Position numbers and translations under genes: made by a program. Positions 1 through 5,573 of a DNA stretch of 6,771 nucleotides are shown one piece after another. Source of the stretch: Magnetococcales bacterium. Its GTDB lineage: Bacteria > Pseudomonadota > Magnetococcia > Magnetococcales > JADGCH01. Each line of letters begins with the position of its first letter. The stretch's first letter is position 1. The notes under the pieces are model-generated. The model searched no databases. It worked only from the letters and a program-made list of their open reading frames with translations, and was not told where the DNA came from. The stretch covers positions 1-6,771 of the forward strand of contig JADGCM010000094.1 in the NCBI GenBank assembly GCA_015228995.1. The letters are read 5' to 3'.

Positions 1-225
1 ACCGATATTTTTCTCGTGGCGCAGGGGACGAATCATCGGCAACGACTGTTGCTGCACCTCTTGCATCACCTGCCAAGAGTGATCAGGAGAGGCATCGTCT
101 GCTACTAGAATCTCAACGGCAAACGGCCAGCTTTTAATAAATTCTAGGCTCAGCAATGTCTCACGCAGGGTATCCGCCCGGTTAAACGTTGGCACACAGA
201 TCGTCAACAGAATATCTTTACTCAT
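1..225 (-). CDS. Family 2 glycosyltransferase, N-terminal part (runs off the left edge)
   Basis: The first 75 codons of a GT-A fold glycosyltransferase of family GT2, which in general transfers a sugar from a nucleotide-sugar donor on the cytoplasmic side during surface-polysaccharide or glycoprotein synthesis. The reading starts with MSKDILLTICVPTFNRADTL, the usual first beta strand and the VPTFNR motif of GT2 (residues 11-16). It continues with EILVADDASPD (39-49), the second strand with the Asp that contacts the nucleotide base, and ends in HEKNIG (70-75), a common GT2 motif. The DxD metal site and the rest of the enzyme lie outside the window, so donor and acceptor cannot be predicted. 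The ATG at 225-223 is preceded by AGGA about 11 bases upstream, a slightly long spacing. It is divergent from the efflux-lipoprotein gene and on the same strand as the methyltransferase at the other end of the window. Confidence 0.88.
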   Translation of the reverse strand, partial: MSKDILLTICVPTFNRADTLRETLLSLEFIKSWPFAVEILVADDASPDHSWQVMQEVQQQSLPMIRPLRHEKNIG

Positions 226-262
226 TTAACAATAATTCCTGCAAATAAGCCACCACAGCGAC

Positions 263-283
263 GGTGATTGAAACCCAATCGCC
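263..283. repeat. Imperfect palindrome upstream of the cluster
   Basis: GGTGATTG (263-270) and CAATCGCC (276-283) form an 8-bp inverted repeat around the 5-base centre AAACC. Seven positions pair and one is T/G. It lies just upstream of the candidate -35 element of the plus-strand cluster, a position that would suit an operator or activator site. No known regulator consensus is recognised, and a chance inverted repeat of this size is possible. Confidence 0.3.
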
Positions 284-289
284 CTCCTT

Positions 290-317
290 TTGTCAAGTTA
301 CGAGATCACTAAAATAT
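290..317 (+). promoter_or_regulatory. Candidate sigma70-type promoter for the four-gene cluster
   Basis: TTGTCA (290-295) matches the -35 consensus at five of six bases. Downstream is an A/T-rich element in which TAAAAT (310-315, spacing 14) matches -10 at five of six but is too close, and AAATAT (312-317, spacing 16) has better spacing but a weaker match. It is the only reasonable pair seen on this strand between the palindrome and the gene. The spacing problem keeps confidence low. Confidence 0.3.
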
Positions 318-380
318 CTTGCCTCCAGCGGCTCAATGGTAGTATGGTGCGGCCTGCGGTGCTGATTTTTACGGATGGTT

Positions 381-384
381 GGAG
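381..384 (+). promoter_or_regulatory. Ribosome binding site that favours the TTG start
   Basis: GGAG at 381-384 lies 8 bases before the TTG at 393. It falls inside the codons that would follow the alternative ATG at 375, so it can only serve the later start. The ATG itself is preceded by a T-rich stretch with no Shine-Dalgarno match. Confidence 0.55.
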
Positions 385-392
385 ACGAAGGT

Positions 393-1790
393 TTGAAAAA
401 ACGGCTGGGATTGCCTTCTTTGGTGCTGCTGTCGCTGTTGTCGGGCTGTTCGCTGGTGCCAATTTTCGAGCGGCCAGCGCTGCCTGTCGCCGCGCAATGG
501 CCACAATCGCATTCCCCTGCCAGCGAGCGTATGGTGTCTGGCTTGACTTGGCAGCAGCTGCTGCCCGATCCGCGCCTGCAAGCGCTGATTACGGCAGCCC
601 TGGAATACAATCGTGATCTGCGTATTGCTGTTGCCCGCGTCGAAGAGGCACGAGCACTGTACGGCATCATTGATGCGGATCGACTACCAACAGTAAGTGG
701 TTCATTGTCCCACTCTGCATCGCGGACACCCGGCGATCTATCGGCTACTAGACAAAAAATGATCAACCGGCGCTACGATGTCTCCCTGGGGGTGACCGCC
801 TTTGAACTCGATTTTTGGGGACGGGTCAGGAGCCTTTCCGAGGCGGCTCAAGCCAGTTATCTGGCGACCGAAGAAGCGCATCAAGCCTTTCGACTCAGTC
901 TGATTGCCGATGTCGCTAATGCCTACCTGACACTACAAGAGTTGGAAGAGCGGCTGGAAATCGCCCGTGCCGCCGTCGAGTCGCGCCACAAGTCACGCTT
1001 TTTGGTACAACAACGACGCGATGTCGGCCTAGCCGGCGACCTTGATTTTCTCGCCGCTGACGGTGCTTACGAAACGACACGGGCTGAGTTGGCCAATCTA
1101 GAGCGCAATTTGGCCCAGGCACAGCATGCGCTTACGCTGCTGGTCGGGACCCAGCCAACCACCCTGCCTGCTGGACGACGCCTAAGTGAGCAAGGAATCT
1201 CCTTGGATATGGCCGTGGCGACACCATCTGAGGTGTTGTTAGCTCGCCCCGATGTGCGGGCTGCTGAGCAAAAATTAATCGCCGCCCATGCCAACATCGG
1301 TGCAGCACGCGCCGCCTTTTTGCCGCGTATTAACCTGAGCTTTGCCTTGGGGATGGCCAGCCGCACTTTTTCGGGCCTGTTTGAGGAGGGCAGTGGCGCC
1401 TGGAGTTTTACGCCTAGTCTCCTCCTGCCCTTGTTCGATAGCGGTCGCAATCAATCCGGTTTAGAATTAGCCGAAGTGCGCCAGGTATTGGCGGTTGCTG
1501 AGTACGAAAAGGTGATTCAACAGGCTTTCCGCGAGGTAGCCGACTTGTTGGTATTGCGCGATAAACTGGCGGAACAGCTCAAGGCCCAACAAGCCATTGA
1601 GCAGGCTCAGAGCGAGCGGTTGCGGTTAGTGGAGGCTCGTTATCAGGCTGGCGTATCCAGCTATCTGGAGGTGCTGGATGCCCAACGCGAGGCCTTCTCG
1701 GCCCAACAGAGTAGTGTACAATTGCGCCGATTGTTATTGGCATCGGCTGCCCAGTTGTACAAGGCTCTTGGTGGTGGCGGGTATAGTTAG
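393..1790 (+). CDS. Outer-membrane efflux lipoprotein, NodT/OprM type (TolC superfamily)
   Basis: Outer-membrane channel subunit that forms a trimeric barrel and periplasmic tunnel and normally docks with a membrane-fusion protein and an RND or MFS pump. Counting from the TTG at 393 the protein has 465 residues, normal for the family. A basic start (KKR) and hydrophobic stretch lead to the lipobox LSGC with Cys19. Family motifs follow in order: PDPRLQALI (59-67), FELDFWGR (137-144), LLARPDVRAAEQ (282-293), ANIGAARAAFLP (300-311), LPLFDSGR (345-352), ARYQAGVSSYLEVLDAQR (415-432) and LYKALGGG near the end (455-462). An in-frame ATG at 375 would add MVGDEG. TTG is preferred because GGAG lies 8 bases upstream, no ribosome site precedes the ATG, and acidic residues are unusual at a signal-peptide start; an in-frame TGA at 363-365 blocks earlier starts. 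No pump or fusion protein gene is adjacent. The family call is firm; the substrate is unknown. Confidence 0.93.
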   Translation: MKKRLGLPSLVLLSLLSGCSLVPIFERPALPVAAQWPQSHSPASERMVSGLTWQQLLPDPRLQALITAALEYNRDLRIAVARVEEARALYGIIDADRLPTVSGSLSHSASRTPGDLSATRQKMINRRYDVSLGVTAFELDFWGRVRSLSEAAQASYLATEEAHQAFRLSLIADVANAYLTLQELEERLEIARAAVESRHKSRFLVQQRRDVGLAGDLDFLAADGAYETTRAELANLERNLAQAQHALTLLVGTQPTTLPAGRRLSEQGISLDMAVATPSEVLLARPDVRAAEQKLIAAHANIGAARAAFLPRINLSFALGMASRTFSGLFEEGSGAWSFTPSLLLPLFDSGRNQSGLELAEVRQVLAVAEYEKVIQQAFREVADLLVLRDKLAEQLKAQQAIEQAQSERLRLVEARYQAGVSSYLEVLDAQREAFSAQQSSVQLRRLLLASAAQLYKALGGGGYS

Positions 1791-1813
1791 TTGAGATCAT
1801 CGGGGAACAGATT

Positions 1814-3601
1814 ATGACGACTGAGACAATCAATAATGCCGAAAAGCAATCGCAACCAGACTCTGGCAAATGGTGGGTGGTGATACTGATCATCCTGTTG
1901 TCGGGTGCGGTATCGGCGTTCTACGCCATCAATGAATATGCAACCAAGACAGGCTCGGTCATCAAAAGCGCTCACACCAGTGCTGAGCAGTTTGAATTGG
2001 TATTTCGTGAGTTGGTGCAAGCCCGCTTCCGGGCCTTAAACCTTGCTTCCGAGGTCATGCTCCAAAGTCGAGTCACCGTTGAGGCCTTTGCCAAGCAAGA
2101 CCGTGAGGCGTTGGCCGCCCGCATGGAGCCATTCTTTCAGCAATTACAGAAAGAGCATGGTGTCTCTCAACTTAATTTCTGGACAGCACCGGCAACTGTT
2201 TTTTACCGAGCCGGTCAACCTACCAGTTTTGGCCAAGATCTAAGCAAATTCCGTAAATCAATCGTCACAGCCAATGAGCGTAAACAAAAAATTCTCGCCG
2301 TAGAAACAGGTCTCGGTGGATTGGTTGCATTGCGTGCTGTTACCCCGGTTGTGTCAGAGGGCAAGATGATCGGTGTTATTGAATTCGTGAGTGAGTTCAA
2401 TATACCGCTTGAGCGTGCCAGCAGCGTCACTGGCCTGAGTTGGGCTCTCGGTTTAGCAAAAGACGTATCTGATCGCGTTGAGCGCCCGATCGACGCTAAG
2501 AATGACGCTGTGAAGGGCACGGATGTTTTTTTCCGTTACTCCGACACGCCCACCGGAGAGATCGTACGTGCGCTCGATTTCGACCCTCGCGCCAAAACTG
2601 CCGCCACGGTAAAATTGGGTTCGCGGACAGTTTTTATTAATAATTCTAACGTTGTTAATTTTGCCGGTGTTCCGACCATCACGATTACGGTGGTAAAAGA
2701 GCTTACTGATGCTTTTGCTGAGATTTTCCAATCAGTAGCCATCAAAAGCGGCGGTCTATTTCTGATCCTCGCCATAGGTGTCAGCATCGCGTACCTCAAG
2801 TCCGGTCAAATGCGTGCCAACTTCACCAACATGTTATACAGCCAGAAAAAAGAGTTGGAGGAACGTGCTGCTGCCTGCGACGCCGCCATGGCCAAATTGA
2901 AGGAGGTCGATGTCATCAAGCGCGGCTTCTTTACCAATCTCGTTGCCGCACTCAACGAGCCCTTACAAGCCGTCAATGGGCAATTACAGTCGTTGATCCC
3001 AGCTGTTGAAACGCTGCCTATACGAGAAAAATTCGACTTTGCCGCAAATGAAATATCTCGCCTCAGCCATCTGGTGTCCGATTACCAGCAGCTGGAGCTA
3101 TTTCGCCAACAGCTGGTCAAGGCAGAGAACCCGCAGATATCCATTGTCGATGTCATTAATCGAGCGCTTGCCGAAGATCTCGCCGATTTTCGCCGTCTAC
3201 CGCAGCTGATCATCCATTCGACTGTGACGGCGGATATGCCGTTGGTTCGTGCCGATACCGATCTCCTGCGTCGGGCCATTTCTGGTCTGGTGGGATACGC
3301 TGCCCGTCGTGGTGGCCATGGAAAAATCACCCTCTCCAGCCGTTATGATCGCGATTCCGGTTGGCTGATACTGTCCATCTATGGCTCGGCATTTGCTGCG
3401 GCGGGCACCCCAACTGAGGCCCTGATCGATGAATCACGCCAGTTCCTGGCCCGTATTGGCACTTCACCGACTCAGACCTCCAATGCCGCACCATTGGTTG
3501 CTGTTGTGCTATCGCGGATTATCTTTGAGTTCTACGGTGGTAGCATGGGAGTTACCCTCGATAATCCTGGTTTCATCGCCCGTCTTCCCGTGACCTCGTG
3601 A
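1814..3601 (+). CDS. Membrane sensor with dCache-like domain and degenerate histidine kinase core (predicted pseudokinase)
   Basis: A 595-residue inner-membrane protein. TM1 is about residues 20-38 and TM2 about 309-328. Between them lies a periplasmic region of about 265 residues resembling the double-Cache sensor of the dCache_3 type, with SFGQDLSKFR (138-147), VETGLGGL (163-170) and LRAVTPV (173-179). After TM2 comes a coiled coil (about 335-368) and a region shaped like HisKA plus HATPase. FFTNLVAALNEPL (372-384) aligns with the HisKA H-box, but the phospho-acceptor His is Ala378. In the N-box (DTDLLRRAISGLVGYA, 481-496) both Asn positions are Gly491 and Tyr495. The G1 DxGxG is absent (LSIYGSAFAA, 520-529). 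The G2 glycines are missing before the conserved tail IFEFYGGS (570-577). The fold seems retained while ATP binding and autophosphorylation are probably lost. GGGGAA lies 8 bases before the ATG, the gene is 23 bases after the lipoprotein gene, and no response regulator is nearby. The ligand is unknown. Confidence 0.82.
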   Translation: MTTETINNAEKQSQPDSGKWWVVILIILLSGAVSAFYAINEYATKTGSVIKSAHTSAEQFELVFRELVQARFRALNLASEVMLQSRVTVEAFAKQDREALAARMEPFFQQLQKEHGVSQLNFWTAPATVFYRAGQPTSFGQDLSKFRKSIVTANERKQKILAVETGLGGLVALRAVTPVVSEGKMIGVIEFVSEFNIPLERASSVTGLSWALGLAKDVSDRVERPIDAKNDAVKGTDVFFRYSDTPTGEIVRALDFDPRAKTAATVKLGSRTVFINNSNVVNFAGVPTITITVVKELTDAFAEIFQSVAIKSGGLFLILAIGVSIAYLKSGQMRANFTNMLYSQKKELEERAAACDAAMAKLKEVDVIKRGFFTNLVAALNEPLQAVNGQLQSLIPAVETLPIREKFDFAANEISRLSHLVSDYQQLELFRQQLVKAENPQISIVDVINRALAEDLADFRRLPQLIIHSTVTADMPLVRADTDLLRRAISGLVGYAARRGGHGKITLSSRYDRDSGWLILSIYGSAFAAAGTPTEALIDESRQFLARIGTSPTQTSNAAPLVAVVLSRIIFEFYGGSMGVTLDNPGFIARLPVTS

Positions 3602-3604
3602 GGA
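3601..3604 (+). promoter_or_regulatory. Ribosome binding site overlapping the upstream stop codon
   Basis: AGGA at 3601-3604 shares its first base with the TGA stop of the sensor gene (3599-3601) and lies 7 bases before the ATG of the channel gene. This arrangement suggests translational coupling, so the sensor and the channel would be made in linked amounts. Confidence 0.7.
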
Positions 3605-3611
3605 AACGGAC

Positions 3612-5075
3612 ATGAGTAGCTATTTGCAAACTTACGGCCGTATGACGGTCATCGGCGGTATACTTGGGTTGTTATTACTGCTTGACGACCTGTTTTCTCG
3701 GCCGTTGGCTTTCATATCTGGGATCTCGCAAGCAACGCTGGAACAGTACATCGCGGCGGCCTTTGGCCTAGTGATGACGCTGCTGATCTCCCGCTTCGTA
3801 CGCAACGGTATCCTCAACGGTGTGGTAGCGCGGAAATCAGGCAAGCAGTTACCCCAGCTGGTGATTGACCTGACAGGCTTGCTGATTTTGTTTATCGGGA
3901 TATGCATCATCTTCAGTGTCGTTTTCAAGAAGGATATCACTGGTTTGGTTGCCACCGGGGGTATCTCGGTCATGGTGGTCGGTTTGGCGCTACGGGATAT
4001 GCTGTTAGCAGCCTTCACCGGCATTCTGATCAACATCGAAAAACCTTTTCAGACTGGGGACCTAGTCAAAATCAATGACAAATGGATGGGCAAGGTTGAC
4101 AAAATCACTTGGCATACCACTTCTTTAATAACTGGTGATGAAGAAACGCTGATTATTCCAAATTTGATGTTGGCCAATGCCGTGATCGTCAATCTAGCGA
4201 CGCCTGACTCACGGATGAAGCGGTCCATCGAAGTGGTCATCGATTATGATACCTCAGTCGATAGCGCTGAGCGCATCCTCTATGCTGCGGTGTTAGGGGC
4301 AGTCGGCGTGGCCCTGATCGGTTCGCCGACTGTATCAGCAATCCGCATGGAACGGGATGGTGTGGTCTATAAAATCGGTTATGTCATAGCTAATTACGTT
4401 GAACGTATTAAATCTGATCATTTGGTCATCAAAAATATCTTGAGATGTATGCGTGATGCTGGGATTACCGTTTCCTTCCCAAAAACTGAGGTTATTCACA
4501 CCCCGCACCGTGCTCTGATTGCGGATCGCTCACTCGACACGTTGCGACTGGTGCAGCAATGCACCATCTTTCAGCCATTGCCAGCTTCAGTGTCCGAACT
4601 CGTGGCCAGTATGCTGATGGAACGCCATTTTTCTGCCAACGCCATCATCGTCAATGCCGGCGAACGGCGGCATTCGCTGTTTATCGTTGGCGAGGGGATG
4701 GTCAAGCGCACCATGACCGATCGTGATGGGGTGCGGATGATCAGCGAACGTTTCATCGCTACCGAGTCTTTTGGCCGCCGCGCCCTATTTTGTTGTCAAC
4801 CTCAGGTAGCGACAGTGGTCGCTGAAACCGCAGTGCTCGTCTACGAATTCGGGCGGCCGGCACTGGCGACGATGTTGGCAGATGAGCCGTCTTTGCTTGA
4901 TTCTTTCGCTTACTCACTCGCACTGTTGGCTTGGCGAGAATCAAAAGATAGCGTCGTCGGTGTTGACCCTGAGCCGGCGATCATTCAAAGGCTGACCAAT
5001 ATCTATCGCGGTCAGATTCACGCCGCCTATATGCTCAAGGCCCCCATCGACACATCAATGGCAAATGTTGCTTGA
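3612..5075 (+). CDS. MscS-family mechanosensitive channel with C-terminal cyclic-nucleotide-binding-like domain
   Basis: A 487-residue inner-membrane channel of the MscS superfamily, in the architecture known as bCNG (MscS pore plus cNMP-binding domain). Hydrophobic segments are at about 11-28, 45-63 and 82-105. The pore-lining helix follows, with GLVATGGISVMVVGLALRD (111-129) and the hallmark EKPFQTGD (143-150). The MscS beta domain shows GKVDKITWHTT (160-170) and ETLIIPN (178-184), and the alpha/beta part runs to about 300. Residues about 315-435 form a beta-roll like a cNMP domain, with GERRHSLFIVGEG (350-362). The phosphate-binding cassette reads ESFGRRALF, then PQVATV (397-402). The usual FGE Glu is Arg389, and the Arg-Ser/Thr pair before Ala is Gln398-Val399. 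Canonical cAMP or cGMP binding is therefore doubtful. The gene starts 10 bases after the sensor gene and is probably translationally coupled to it. The channel call is firm; the regulatory ligand is unknown. Confidence 0.92.
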   Translation: MSSYLQTYGRMTVIGGILGLLLLLDDLFSRPLAFISGISQATLEQYIAAAFGLVMTLLISRFVRNGILNGVVARKSGKQLPQLVIDLTGLLILFIGICIIFSVVFKKDITGLVATGGISVMVVGLALRDMLLAAFTGILINIEKPFQTGDLVKINDKWMGKVDKITWHTTSLITGDEETLIIPNLMLANAVIVNLATPDSRMKRSIEVVIDYDTSVDSAERILYAAVLGAVGVALIGSPTVSAIRMERDGVVYKIGYVIANYVERIKSDHLVIKNILRCMRDAGITVSFPKTEVIHTPHRALIADRSLDTLRLVQQCTIFQPLPASVSELVASMLMERHFSANAIIVNAGERRHSLFIVGEGMVKRTMTDRDGVRMISERFIATESFGRRALFCCQPQVATVVAETAVLVYEFGRPALATMLADEPSLLDSFAYSLALLAWRESKDSVVGVDPEPAIIQRLTNIYRGQIHAAYMLKAPIDTSMANVA

Positions 5076-5100
5076 CAACAAGGAGAAAATTAAAGAATAT
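5072..5100 (+). promoter_or_regulatory. Candidate internal promoter for the small secreted protein
   Basis: A perfect -35 hexamer TTGACA (5072-5077) overlaps the channel stop codon. After a 17-base spacer comes GAATAT (5095-5100), which matches the -10 consensus at A2, A5 and T6. A start near 5107 would give a leader of roughly 36 bases. The weak -10 is the main doubt. If real, the last gene can be expressed separately from the three upstream genes. Confidence 0.45.
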
Positions 5101-5142
5101 CCCGCCCGCGGTGTTGCCTCACTTAATCAAGGAGAAGTCTGA

Positions 5143-5514
5143 ATGAAAAAATTGATGATCGTTGTTGGTCTTGTGGTTGGATTAACAAGTTCTTTTGCCT
5201 TAGCTGAGCCTGATTGTAATGATTATAAGCAGTTTTCAAAGTTACTGCGCGCTGCCACAGACTATATCAGTTCTACTAAGGGTGATTTTTCAGATAATGC
5301 CCAGCTTGAAGCCGACATGGACGAATTGATGGGTGTTTTGGAAGCGGTTGCCAGCAGCGAAGGGGATGCGGGGTTCTCCTCAGCCGTGGGAAATATGTCC
5401 AAAATTTGGAGCAAAAAAACGTGGAGCGGAGCAGACGTTGATCGATTCAAGCAGGCGTTCGACGCCGCATCTGTTGCTTTGGATCGCGTCGCTAAGAAAC
5501 GTTGCAATAGTTAG
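5143..5514 (+). CDS. Small secreted, probably periplasmic helical protein of unknown function
   Basis: I do not recognise the family. The 123-residue product begins with a clear Sec signal peptide: MKK, a hydrophobic core (4-14) and a cleavage site after ALA at residue 21. The mature part of about 102 residues is predicted mostly helical, is rich in Ala, Asp, Ser and Lys, and contains no membrane segment. It has exactly two cysteines, Cys25 four residues after the cleavage site and Cys121 three residues from the end, so a disulphide could clamp the two ends together in an oxidising periplasm. The site is not a lipobox, so it should be soluble. The ATG is well supported by AAGGAGAA ending 6 bases upstream. 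The gene lies 67 bases after the channel gene and just before the terminator, so it can be an operon member as well as having its own promoter. A partner or ligand role for the sensor or the efflux duct is only a guess. Confidence 0.85.
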   Translation: MKKLMIVVGLVVGLTSSFALAEPDCNDYKQFSKLLRAATDYISSTKGDFSDNAQLEADMDELMGVLEAVASSEGDAGFSSAVGNMSKIWSKKTWSGADVDRFKQAFDAASVALDRVAKKRCNS

Positions 5515-5528
5515 GGTTGGTATCTATG

Positions 5529-5556
5529 GCAAAGCCACCCACAAGGGTGGCTTTGC
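5529..5556. terminator. Hairpin terminator between convergent genes, probably bidirectional
   Basis: GCAAAGCCACCC (5529-5540) and GGGTGGCTTTGC (5545-5556) are perfect reverse complements, giving a 12-bp stem with an ACAA loop. The GC-rich core is flanked by AAA on one side and TTT on the other, the usual symmetrical design of a terminator serving both directions, although neither side has a long U-tract. A further pair, CTATGG (5524-5529) with CCATAG (5566-5571), could extend the structure. It lies 14 bases after the small-protein stop and 17 bases beyond the stop of the minus-strand methyltransferase gene. Confidence 0.8.
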
Positions 5557-5573
5557 TCGGCTCGACCATAGAC

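Larger units (their letters stand above)
226..392. other. Divergent intergenic region
   Basis: Non-coding stretch between the minus-strand glycosyltransferase and the plus-strand efflux-lipoprotein gene. It should carry the promoters for both directions. I see an imperfect palindrome (263-283) and one candidate plus-strand promoter (290-317). I could not find a convincing minus-strand -35/-10 pair. A minus-strand GGAGG at 287-283 lies just upstream of a possible short TTG leader frame (278-222) that ends in an ATGA overlap with the glycosyltransferase start. Confidence 0.6.

Noticed and set aside
330..342. GGCTCAATGGTAG, which resembles the D-arm (A box) of a tRNA
   Set aside because: No matching acceptor stem, anticodon stem or T-arm (GGTTCGA-type) sequence follows at the right distance, so it is a chance match in the intergenic region.
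290..616. Plus-strand open frame of 108 codons beginning with a TTG
   Set aside because: It overlaps the efflux-lipoprotein gene in another frame, has no family-like motif, and the overlapping frame carries a lipobox and the whole NodT motif series.
293..766. Minus-strand open frame of 157 codons opposite the efflux-lipoprotein gene
   Set aside because: It lies antisense to a well-supported coding region, and its product is Arg/Ser-rich without domains, typical of an antisense shadow.
1067..1450. Minus-strand open frame of 127 codons inside the efflux-lipoprotein gene
   Set aside because: It is fully antisense to conserved motifs such as LLARPDVRAAEQ, is of low complexity, and shows no recognisable ribosome site or domain.
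1814..3601. Active two-component histidine kinase or chemoreceptor as the annotation of the sensor gene
   Set aside because: The phospho-acceptor His and the ATP-binding Asn, Asp and Gly residues are absent, and there is no methyl-accepting signalling hairpin motif after TM2.
3632..4036. Minus-strand open frame of 134 codons opposite the channel gene
   Set aside because: It is antisense to the membrane and pore-helix part of the MscS gene. Its composition reflects the complement of hydrophobic codons.
5111..5146. Short GTG-led frame of 11 codons ending in a TGA that overlaps the ATG of the small secreted gene
   Set aside because: The first CAAGGAGAA is about 24 bases from the GTG, too far to serve as its ribosome site, and no other site is present.
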